Program-made: the position numbers and the translations under genes | Shown here: in pieces, positions 17,587 to 24,683 of the stretch | Layout of the letters: each line of letters starts with the position of its first letter | Numbering within the stretch: position 1 is the stretch's first letter | Source of the DNA: JBAZAX01 sp041671765 | GTDB lineage: Bacteria; Babelota; Babeliae; Babelales; RVW-14 | Length of the DNA: 64,000 nt | Assembly: GCA_041671765.1 (NCBI GenBank) | Contig: JBAZAX010000007.1 | Location: 1-64,000 of the forward strand | Direction of reading: 5' to 3' | The notes under the pieces: generated by a model | Database searches by the model: none | Told to the model about the DNA's origin: nothing | What the model saw: only the letters and a program-made list of their open reading frames with translations

Positions 17587-18797
17587 ATACGTTACTGATA
17601 GTACAAACGGCATTCAGAACATTAAGACACCATACAATTCGTTCTGTTCTGACGACACTTGGTATAATCATCGGAGTTGTATCAATTATTGCAGTTATGT
17701 CAATTGGAGAAGGTGCTAAATACCGAGTAAATCAGACAATTCAAAAGCTCGGAACAAATTTCATAATTTTACTTGGCGGCTCCCCCAAAAATTTAAGCCA
17801 AAGTCGTGGGGGTGTAGGGTTTACGATTAAACCAAGTGATTTAGCTGCAGTCAGAGATGAATGCGAAGATTTAGATTTAATCTCACCGGGCGTCATCTGT
17901 CCAACCAAAGTCGTTTATGAAGGCGCAAACTGGCAACCAACAGTTGGAGGCGTTAATGAAAACTATCTTGAAATAAGGCAATGGGAACTCTCAGATGGGA
18001 ATTTCTTCACTGATCAAGATGTAAAAGCCGGCAACAAAGTTGCAGTAATAGGGCAAACGGTAAAAAAAGAGTTATTTGGAACGCTTGACCCAATTGGGAA
18101 AGTTATAAGAATAAAAAAATTACCATTCAAGGTGATTGGGATTCTTAGCGAAAGAGGAAAATCTCCTGATGGCAGAGACGAAGATGATGTGATTTTTGCA
18201 CCATACACCACGGTAATGAGAAAAATTCTTGGTAAGAATAATTTTACGGCATTAATAATGTCTGCAAAAACGAAAGAACGCCTTTCTGCCGCTACCGAAC
18301 AGATACGTTCAATCGTAAGACAAAGACATAGACTACTTGAAACGGATGACGATGATTTCACCATTTTCACCCAAGACGATATTGCTCAAGCCACAGACTC
18401 CGCATCAATGGTTCTCAATTTATTACTGTTCATAATAGCGTCAATTTCGCTAATTGTTGGTGGAATAGGAATTATGAATATCATGCTCGTTAGTGTAAAA
18501 GAGAGAACAAAAGAGATTGGAATTCGCATGGCGCTTGGAGCCACCACCCAAAATATTCTTACTCAATTTATTCTTGAGGCAATAATCATTTGCTTAATTG
18601 GTGGACTTGTTGGAGTTTTAATTGGAGTGGGAACGGCTGAAGCTATCGGGTTTATTCTTGAATGGCCAATTTTCATTTCAAAATATGCCGTATCCATCTC
18701 TTTACTATCATCTGCAATGATTGGCTTATTTTTTGGTTTTTATCCTGCATACCAAGCGGCAATGATGAATCCAGTAGAGGCATTGATAGAAAAGTAA
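17583..18797 (+). CDS. MacB-type ABC permease, set 2
   Basis: 404 residues. N-terminal helix about 18-42 with R-S-V-L-T-T-L-G-I-I-I-G-V, periplasmic domain to about 275, then helices with G-G-I-G-I-M-N-I-M-L-V-S-V-K-E-R-T-K-E-I-G-I-R-M-A-L-G-A and a C-terminal P-x-x-A-L-I-E-K. It is closely related to the set 1 permease, and the final N-P-x-x-A-L-I-E is shared. Third gene of the operon, overlapping the ATPase by four bases. It acts in the inner membrane as a mechanotransmitting permease of a tripartite pump. Confidence 0.9.
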   Translation: MNTLLIVQTAFRTLRHHTIRSVLTTLGIIIGVVSIIAVMSIGEGAKYRVNQTIQKLGTNFIILLGGSPKNLSQSRGGVGFTIKPSDLAAVRDECEDLDLISPGVICPTKVVYEGANWQPTVGGVNENYLEIRQWELSDGNFFTDQDVKAGNKVAVIGQTVKKELFGTLDPIGKVIRIKKLPFKVIGILSERGKSPDGRDEDDVIFAPYTTVMRKILGKNNFTALIMSAKTKERLSAATEQIRSIVRQRHRLLETDDDDFTIFTQDDIAQATDSASMVLNLLLFIIASISLIVGGIGIMNIMLVSVKERTKEIGIRMALGATTQNILTQFILEAIIICLIGGLVGVLIGVGTAEAIGFILEWPIFISKYAVSISLLSSAMIGLFFGFYPAYQAAMMNPVEALIEK

Positions 18798-18863
18798 GAC
18801 ATAAAATAAATCGTAATAAATTAGGTAAATATTTTAGAAATGCATATTGGGGGGAGAGTTCGT

Positions 18864-19448
18864 ATGGATTATATAAAAAATCCAAAAATGTTATTAATTT
18901 TTATTTCTGTTTTTTTAGTAACTGCTGCACATGTTTTTCCAATGCAAACAGAGGTCGTATCAATGCGAACAGCAGTATTAGACCAAAGAGAGCTAAGTGC
19001 CGAATATCTATTGACGCGAGACCCTTATATTATTATTGCTAGCAGAAACGTCAACCAGCGGGACCTCTCCGGACAAACTGCATTACATCATGCAGCCAAA
19101 AATGGCCATGCAGGCTTTATAAGAGATCTTATTATCTGTGGTGCCAACCCCACAATTTGTGATTTTAATCTCATCCCACCGTTATTCTATGCGATCGAAC
19201 ACAAACATTTAGATTGCATATATGCTCTCACTAAACATACCCAATATGTTAATATTATTGGCCCAGGAAATAGAACAGCGATGCATCTGGCAGCATTGAT
19301 GGGATATGCAGATGGTATAGCTGTTCTTATCAAAAAGGGAGCATTTGTAAATATTCGTGATGAAGAAGATAAAACTCCGCTATTTTATGCAAATTTATGT
19401 GGGCATAAAACTTGTGTTGCAATTCTTCTTGCAAATGGTGCTATATAA
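18864..19448 (+). CDS. Secreted ankyrin-repeat protein, probably frameshifted near its end
   Basis: 194 residues from the ATG at 18864, which has GGGGGGAGAG just upstream; an in-frame ATG at 18840 lacks one. Signal peptide ends V-F-P then Met27 (MQTE). Four ankyrin repeats follow at about 63-96, 97-128, 129-161 and 162-194; the last stops abruptly after L-L-A-N-G-A-I. Directly downstream, a different frame (19441-19545) encodes a plausible C-terminus with E-H-G-Y-I-A-T-K-Y-K-K-F-I-D-Y-A-T. A +1 shift near 19440 would join them. This may be a real mutation, a sequencing error, or frameshifting. Ankyrin repeats bind proteins; a host-directed role is inferred. Confidence 0.8.
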   Translation: MDYIKNPKMLLIFISVFLVTAAHVFPMQTEVVSMRTAVLDQRELSAEYLLTRDPYIIIASRNVNQRDLSGQTALHHAAKNGHAGFIRDLIICGANPTICDFNLIPPLFYAIEHKHLDCIYALTKHTQYVNIIGPGNRTAMHLAALMGYADGIAVLIKKGAFVNIRDEEDKTPLFYANLCGHKTCVAILLANGAI

Positions 19449-19530
19449 AGAAATCATCATTAATTTTACCGCAGAACATGGCTACATAGCCACTAAATAC
19501 AAAAAGTTCATTGACTATGCAACCAGATCC

Positions 19531-20172
19531 TTAGACGGAAATTAATTTAAAAAACACAAGTTTTCTATTTTTCTGTCCCAACTTGTAGCTTTCAATCTTG
19601 TTAACAAACTCTTTGGCCTTTGTGTGACATTCCCAATGCTCGGCCGCCCAGTAAGCAATTGTAGCTTTGTTGTAAAAACATGATGGTTTAAGCATTCTTA
19701 TCAGTTCAACTTCGTCAATGGCTGCACGGGTAACAAACATATCAATATCAAACTCTGTTTTACGTAAAAATGTTCGCCAGTCTAAATCACAAATTTCAAT
19801 ATCTGTGAGCTCAAGCATACTTATAAGATCGATCAAAAATTGAATCTTTTTCTTTGTAACTTCAATCAGATAGACATTAAGATGCGGAAACATAATTTTA
19901 AGTGGAATGGCAGGAAATCCCGCACCGGTCCCAATATCGCAAATTGATTTGATTTTGCTTAAATCAACAAATTTGGCCAGTGACAATGAATCCTGAAAAT
20001 GCTGTCGCACAATTCCTGATAAATCTTTAATCGCAGTTAAATTAAACTCTTCGTTACATTTTGACAGATAGCGCTCATACATTTTAAATAATTCAACTTG
20101 CTGATCTGACAATTTTTCTTGTTCTTGAAAATCAGCCCAAACTTTTTCTTCTGGCTTTACCCTTATACTCAT
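19531..20172 (-). CDS. rsmG: 16S rRNA (guanine527-N7)-methyltransferase
   Basis: 213 residues, standard for RsmG/GidB. Diagnostic motifs are F43-N-L-T-A-I, H58-F-x-D-S-L, and the SAM loop D79-I-G-T-G-A-G-F-P-A-I-P-L. It methylates N7 of G527 in 16S rRNA. The ATG at 20170-20172 has AGGGA upstream. Its 3' end overlaps the out-of-frame tail of the ankyrin gene by about 15 bases. RsmG often sits near dnaA or gidA; here dnaA is 10 kb away on the other strand. Confidence 0.95.
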   Translation of the reverse strand: MSIRVKPEEKVWADFQEQEKLSDQQVELFKMYERYLSKCNEEFNLTAIKDLSGIVRQHFQDSLSLAKFVDLSKIKSICDIGTGAGFPAIPLKIMFPHLNVYLIEVTKKKIQFLIDLISMLELTDIEICDLDWRTFLRKTEFDIDMFVTRAAIDEVELIRMLKPSCFYNKATIAYWAAEHWECHTKAKEFVNKIESYKLGQKNRKLVFFKLISV

Positions 20173-20316
20173 TGAAAGTCCCTGGATATAAAATAAAAAA
20201 CGATACTGTGATTCTAACTATAGCTTTTTCCATAAATACTTTGGTAGCTTAGTTATTGATTATAAGGGCTTTTTAAATAAGAGTAAACGTTAACCACAAA
20301 TTCAGAAGGCGCAAAT

Positions 20317-21072
20317 ATGAATAAATTCAGTTTTTTTGCCGTTTTAATAATGTGTTTTATAAAATTAAACGCCGACAACAGGATTATTCTTTATCTAAAA
20401 ACGGCACCGACAAATATCATAAATCAAGCATTGGCAGAAGCTAAAAATGAAGCCATCCCAGAAAAAAACAAACAAACACTACCAAGTAAAACAGTTAAAA
20501 AACAGATAAATGGCGCCAGAACATGGTTAGTTCCAAAATTAAGTGGTTTTGTAGCAATTTATGCGGGTTTTATTGATATTTCTGATCGCGATGGCCTGAT
20601 ATCATTTCCACTCAGACATGTAACCCCAAAGCTTAATATTGCCATCACTGAGCAAATAAATCTTCTTAAAGTAAAAGAAAACACCATTGCACACCGCGAA
20701 TTTTTACCACGAGACAAAGCACAAACAAAATTATATAACTTTGAACGCAAGGAAGACGTTGACCCGCAAGATCCAACCAAAAAAACTCAGTACTGGAGCG
20801 TTCAAGAGATTCCGCTACCCGCAGACAATAAAATAAATCCGCTAACACTTGTTATATTTGCCAAACCATCAAACATATATGTACCGGTCGGAGATTTTAT
20901 GTCTGTAGAGAGTAGTCACCTTGTTTTACCAGAAATTTATGTCATCGGAAATAAAAATCAATCCGATATTTTATTTCAAACACTTGACATCACAAGGTAC
21001 TTCGAACCTATAACTAAAGAACAAGAAAAAATTGATGACAAAAAAGATCGATCCCTCATTAAAAATATTTAA
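20317..21072 (+). CDS. Secreted protein of unknown function
   Basis: 251 residues. Signal peptide about 1-18 (F-F-A-V-L-I-M-C-F core, ending L-N-A), with no Met at the junction. Mature protein is rich in beta-strand-like stretches (W-L-V-P-K-L-S-G-F-V-A-I-Y) with a charged central segment and a basic tail. No Cys in the mature part and no recognised family. It is followed 29 bases later by the gene for a tiny Cys-rich protein on the same strand. A periplasmic or released protein is the most that can be said. Confidence 0.65.
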   Translation: MNKFSFFAVLIMCFIKLNADNRIILYLKTAPTNIINQALAEAKNEAIPEKNKQTLPSKTVKKQINGARTWLVPKLSGFVAIYAGFIDISDRDGLISFPLRHVTPKLNIAITEQINLLKVKENTIAHREFLPRDKAQTKLYNFERKEDVDPQDPTKKTQYWSVQEIPLPADNKINPLTLVIFAKPSNIYVPVGDFMSVESSHLVLPEIYVIGNKNQSDILFQTLDITRYFEPITKEQEKIDDKKDRSLIKNI

Positions 21073-21101
21073 TGTTTAACCCTTTATGCTAGGAGATCAT
21101 A

Positions 21102-21203
21102 ATGGCTTGTGGTGGAAAATGTTGCCCAAAATGTGGCTGCGGAGCATGCAAATGCGGTAAATGTCCAAAATGTGGATGTAAACCTTGCAAGTGCAAAAAA
21201 TAA
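21102..21203 (+). CDS. 33-residue Cys-rich metallothionein-like protein
   Basis: A very short gene with 12 Cys in 33 residues (positions 3, 7, 8, 11, 13, 16, 18, 21, 24, 26, 29, 31), eight Lys and no aromatic residue. Start is fixed by AGGAGAT five bases before the ATG, and a hairpin terminator follows at 21247. The repeated C-P-K-C-G-C and C-K-C-G-K-C patterns are typical of soft-metal binding clusters (Zn, Cu, Cd). There is no signal peptide, so it should be cytosolic. It does not match the bacterial SmtA pattern. The larger secreted Cys-rich protein at 39303 uses a similar C-x-C-x2-C code. Confidence 0.75.
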   Translation: MACGGKCCPKCGCGACKCGKCPKCGCKPCKCKK

Positions 21204-21246
21204 TACTCATAAAAAATAATAATGGAATAGACAGAACATACGATTT

Positions 21247-21272
21247 GGCCAGCGTTCAGCTGGCCTTATTTT
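21247..21272 (+). terminator. Terminator after the Cys-rich small gene
   Basis: GGCCAGC-GTTCA-GCTGGCC (21247-21265) followed by TTATTTTTTTT. The hairpin lies between convergent genes, so it may also stop the minus-strand phosphoribosyltransferase transcript. Confidence 0.85.
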
Positions 21273-21274
21273 TT

Positions 21275-21907
21275 TTATACCGCCTGCATCAATTTGATAA
21301 CCTGATCATCATTAACTTGAGAAAAATCTTGATAAAAAATACTGATAGCCCCAAAATTTACCGGTGCATCAAGATATACAAGTTCATCTGATAGCCTTTT
21401 AAGCACATTGATTTGATCCTGCGGAATTACCGGAACCCCAATAATAATTCGCTTAGCTCCAAGCCCTCGAGCACTCAGCAGAGTTGCTTGCATCGTCATC
21501 CCTGTCGCTATTCCATCATCCACCAAAATAACAGTTTTGTTTTTTAAATTTAGATCTGCACGCCCTGGCCTATAAACCCGCATTCTTCTCAATGTTTCTT
21601 TTTTTTCAGCCTCAATAATTTTTTCCAAATCTTTACGTTCTAATTCAAAACTCTGAATTAACCTTTGATCGAAAACTTCTTTTCCATCTGCAGTAATAGC
21701 ACCTACGGCAAACTCCGGTTGTCCTGGCATTCCAATTTTTCTTGAAACTATAATATCAAGCGGTAATTTTAGTTTTTTTGCAACTTCAAATGCAACAACC
21801 ACTCCACCACGGGGCAATCCAATAACAACTGTGTTGTTTTGATCGACATGGTTAAGCAGTTTTTCAGCCAATTTTTTTCCCGCATCTGCACGATCTTTAA
21901 AAACCAT
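21275..21907 (-). CDS. Phosphoribosyltransferase-family protein
   Basis: 210 residues from the ATG at 21905-21907 (GAGAGGG upstream; an in-frame TTG two codons earlier is less likely). N-terminal G-L-P-R-G-G-V-V-V-A (32-41) and the PRPP loop V-I-L-V-D-D-G-I-A-T-G-M-T (128-140, numbered from the TTG) define a type I PRTase of the kind annotated as erythromycin-esterase-linked or 'predicted phosphoribosyltransferase'. Members often act on unknown bases or stand alone. A helical insert lies between the motifs (about 85-112). The base substrate cannot be predicted. Confidence 0.85.
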   Translation of the reverse strand: MVFKDRADAGKKLAEKLLNHVDQNNTVVIGLPRGGVVVAFEVAKKLKLPLDIIVSRKIGMPGQPEFAVGAITADGKEVFDQRLIQSFELERKDLEKIIEAEKKETLRRMRVYRPGRADLNLKNKTVILVDDGIATGMTMQATLLSARGLGAKRIIIGVPVIPQDQINVLKRLSDELVYLDAPVNFGAISIFYQDFSQVNDDQVIKLMQAV

Positions 21908-22151
21908 AACCAAACCCTCTCTTTCTCTTCATTATTAATTAGTCTTAGACTTCGTTGCTCTTTTCCAATAATTCAACATAGAGCTTTTACAAGTGCAACC
22001 AACATAAAAAATATACTCACTAACCTTAATTTACAACACACAACCGATTCTTCATAAAAACATAAATTTTATATATTGACTTCATGCCGCTTCTTAATTT
22101 ATTTTTTATTTTAAAACAATAAAACAAATTTTTTATTTAAGGAAATATACC

Positions 22152-22778
22152 ATGATAGATTTAAATCTTTCAAGTTTAAAAAATTTATTAATAACAAAAT
22201 TAAGAAATAAAAATACATCACGAGCAAAATTCAGGTACACATCAATGCAACTAGCCGGGTTGTTAGCCCTTGAAGCAGAATCAATAATTGAAACAAAAAA
22301 AATTAATGTCGAAACACCAATAACAACCACCACAGGATTGCAAATTAAAAAAAATATAATTCTAATTCCAATTTTACGATCGGGACTGGCATTACTGCCC
22401 GCCTTTATAAAACAGTTTCCTGACTGTGCAGTAGGAGTTGTTGGAATGAAAAGAGATGAAAAAACTGCGATTGCTCATCTTTATTACAAAAATATCCCCG
22501 CAATTTCAAATACTGATCAAGTTATTATTTTAGATCCAATGATAGCAACCGGTGGCAGCGGAACCGACACTATAAAAATAGTTACAGAAATGGGTATTGA
22601 TCAAAAACAAATTATTTTTGTTGGAATAATTGCAGCTCCGGAGGGAATTAAAGTTATGAAGCAAGCATATCCCGATATTAAAATTATCGTAGCTATAACA
22701 GACGAAGGCCTGACGTCCAACAAATTTATAACGCCAGGCCTTGGTGATTTTGGTGACAGATTTTTTGGAACAGAATAA
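22152..22778 (+). CDS. upp: Uracil phosphoribosyltransferase
   Basis: 208 residues, the normal length. Converts uracil and PRPP to UMP in pyrimidine salvage. I-P-I-L-R-S-G-L (about 72-79), V-G-M-K-R-D-E (98-104), the PRPP loop L-D-P-M-I-A-T-G-G-S (127-136) and the uracil-binding C-terminus P-G-L-G-D-F-G-D-R-F are all present. Ribosome site AAGGAAA lies before the ATG. It suggests dependence on imported or host-derived uracil. The following gene at 22807 is 28 bases away on the same strand. Confidence 0.95.
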   Translation: MIDLNLSSLKNLLITKLRNKNTSRAKFRYTSMQLAGLLALEAESIIETKKINVETPITTTTGLQIKKNIILIPILRSGLALLPAFIKQFPDCAVGVVGMKRDEKTAIAHLYYKNIPAISNTDQVIILDPMIATGGSGTDTIKIVTEMGIDQKQIIFVGIIAAPEGIKVMKQAYPDIKIIVAITDEGLTSNKFITPGLGDFGDRFFGTE

Positions 22779-22806
22779 AAATCATTTAAAATAAAGGAAT
22801 TTCAAC

Positions 22807-23484
22807 ATGCCTGCACCATTAATGCATATAGCTCTTGCCATTATTGCACTTAAAGGGCCTTTTAATAACACAAACAAAAAAGATTTTATTTTAGGTACTA
22901 GTTTTCCAGATATACGCTATTTAAAAGTTATTGATCGTAAACAAACTCATGTGAAGGACATTGTATGGAATCGTATTGACCAAAAACAAAGTAATTTTAA
23001 ATTAGGATATTTATTTCATTCATGGATAGATAACATATTTGATGAATTTATCCGTAATAACGATATTCCCAAAAAACTTCAATCAAAAACTTATTCTACA
23101 CAGAGCTTCAAGTTTTTTGCAGACAAAATAATATATAACAAAATGAAATCGTCTTTTGCAGAAGTAGATTGTTATTTTGATGATATAAACAAAGAAGAAT
23201 TATCATTTGGAATTCAAAAAGAGGCTGTAATGCAATGGCACAAATTTCTTAAAAAATACTGCTTTCAAGGTAATCTTTATGTTACTGCGCAAGAATTTGC
23301 ACTATTACCTAACACAACTTTAGAATCCATAGCTGCCGCCATAGCGCAAATGAATAAACAAAACGATCAGGCAAGCAAAATCGTAGATGATTTCTACGAT
23401 TTTGCTTGTAAAAAAATAACTGAAATCAAATTATTAAACTCCGAACAAAAGTCAAACCCTCTACTCAATTCCCATATCACTTAA
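22807..23484 (+). CDS. Conserved hypothetical protein, possible zinc-dependent phospholipase C-like fold
   Basis: 225 residues. H7-I-A-L-A near the N-terminus, then F-P-D-I-R-Y-L (about 34-40), T-H (about 51-52) and L-F-H-S-W-I-D (about 70-76) give a set of His/Asp residues arranged as in bacterial zinc-dependent phospholipase C/S1-P1-nuclease relatives. The match is by eye and weak. No signal peptide is seen. The last seven codons and stop fall in a 24-bp sequence (23462-23485) repeated exactly at 24685-24708, so the native C-terminus may overlap the neighbouring peptidase gene's end in the ancestral arrangement. It is likely co-transcribed with upp. Confidence 0.55.
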   Translation: MPAPLMHIALAIIALKGPFNNTNKKDFILGTSFPDIRYLKVIDRKQTHVKDIVWNRIDQKQSNFKLGYLFHSWIDNIFDEFIRNNDIPKKLQSKTYSTQSFKFFADKIIYNKMKSSFAEVDCYFDDINKEELSFGIQKEAVMQWHKFLKKYCFQGNLYVTAQEFALLPNTTLESIAAAIAQMNKQNDQASKIVDDFYDFACKKITEIKLLNSEQKSNPLLNSHIT

Positions 23485-23485
23485 A
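23462..23485. repeat. 24-bp direct repeat, left copy
   Basis: Identical to 24685-24708 in the same orientation. Here it encodes the last residues (L-N-S-H-I-T) and stop of the gene at 22807. The interval between the copies contains the MITE-like copy 2 and the methyltransferase gene. Confidence 0.8.
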
Positions 23486-23507
23486 CTGGAATGTAGTAAA
23501 TATTATT

Positions 23508-23852
23508 TAATGCCAGTTCGATAACTAAAGACTGTTTATATTTTCTCATTGAATGTTGGTTGCAACGTGCGTTTTTGTCATCCTGAACTTGATTCAGGAT
23601 CTCTTTTTTCAAGTATTGAAGATCAACAAAATGCTTGGATTGATGGAATTTATTAATTTTATGGGTACTGAAATAAGCGACCTATTAACAAAAAATAACG
23701 GGGATTTTATTTTATTTATATAGATCCTGAATCAAGTTCCCAGCCGTCGCGTTTGAAACGCTATGGCGGACAGGCAGGATGACAAAAATACAATTCAAAG
23801 GCCCATCTCAGTAAGAGTTTTTAAGTCTCGCCGAATTATCGAGTTCACGTTA
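23508..23852. repeat. MITE-like repeat, copy 2
   Basis: Same family as 5012-5306: left end TAATGCCAGTTCGATAACT, right end GAATTATCGAGTTCACGTTA. The internal arms with TCCTGAACTTGATTCAGGATCT are present. Relative to copy 1 it has a 24-base insertion around 23672-23695 and a 36-bp palindromic element (23740-23775) breaking the right arm between AAGTTC and AGGATGAC. It is non-coding and fills the gap between the genes at 22807 and 23863. Confidence 0.8.
23740..23775 (-). repeat. 36-bp palindromic insertion element, copy A
   Basis: Read on the minus strand it begins GCCTGTCCGCC and ends GCGACGGCTGG. Removing exactly these 36 bases restores the uninterrupted arm seen in copy 1 of the host repeat at 5217-5230, with no target duplication. 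Copy B at 26862-26897 has the same length, the same ends and the same local target (T^GARCTTG). Confidence 0.8.
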
Positions 23853-23862
23853 TTTATGGCTA

Positions 23863-24636
23863 CTAAAATTTAACCGCTTTTGCATTCAGTAATGCAGTCT
23901 CAAAAACTATTTTTCCATCATTTCTCGCCGCACAAATTCGATCAACGATATCCTGCGTAAATTCCCGAGCCTTGTCATCAGGCAATCCAGTTGAATGTGG
24001 CACCCAGGCAAATATTGCATTAAATAAATCTTCTTTATTTTGACATGTCCCTGCAAACAGCTCTTGCTTAACATTTATGTCCTGAAAGCCTGCATTTTCA
24101 AGAAGTTTGCCAAATCCACTCACTGTTTGAGGGAAATATGATTGAGGACGTTTTGAGAGAAATGGAGCCCATTTTTCAAATTCATAAACCTCTGACACCG
24201 GACCTCTTAAAAAGGCACCCATCTGTATAATAATTTTACCGCCTGGTTTCAAGTGTTTATACAAATTTTTAACTGCACTTTCCTGATCTTTAACCCAATG
24301 AAATGCAGCAAAACTAGTAATCAAATCAAACTTTTTATCAATTGAAAAGGTAATAGCATCACTGCAAACAAATTCAAGATTCTTAATATTATTAAAACTA
24401 CTTTTAGCCTCGGTAATCATGTTTGGTGAAATATCTAAACCGATAACTGTTCCTTCCGGGACATGTTTTGCAATCTCGGCTGTTATTCGCCCATCACCGC
24501 ATCCAACATCAAGAACATTCTCATTTCCACGAAAATTTATTTCACGAATTGTACTTACACCATGATCAAACTGGCCATCAGAATTTTTTTTATAATGTTT
24601 TGCATCCCATTGATCTTGTTGATTATTTATATTCAC
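23863..24636 (-). CDS. SAM-dependent class I methyltransferase
   Basis: 257 residues. Motif I is V41-L-D-V-G-C-G-D-G-R, then G-L-D-I-S-P-N-M (about 64-71), and F-A-A-F-H-W-V (about 108-114), as in trans-aconitate methyltransferase and related small-molecule methylases. The start is GTG (24634-24636) with AGGAAA upstream. The gene and the MITE-like copy 2 lie between two identical 24-bp direct repeats (23462-23485, 24685-24708), suggesting they entered as a unit. The substrate is unknown; a carboxylate or small metabolite is likely from the subgroup. Confidence 0.85.
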   Translation of the reverse strand: MNINNQQDQWDAKHYKKNSDGQFDHGVSTIREINFRGNENVLDVGCGDGRITAEIAKHVPEGTVIGLDISPNMITEAKSSFNNIKNLEFVCSDAITFSIDKKFDLITSFAAFHWVKDQESAVKNLYKHLKPGGKIIIQMGAFLRGPVSEVYEFEKWAPFLSKRPQSYFPQTVSGFGKLLENAGFQDINVKQELFAGTCQNKEDLFNAIFAWVPHSTGLPDDKAREFTQDIVDRICAARNDGKIVFETALLNAKAVKF

Positions 24637-24683
24637 TTTATTTCCTAGAGTTTAAGTATTTTTAAAATCTCTTTTTTGAATTT

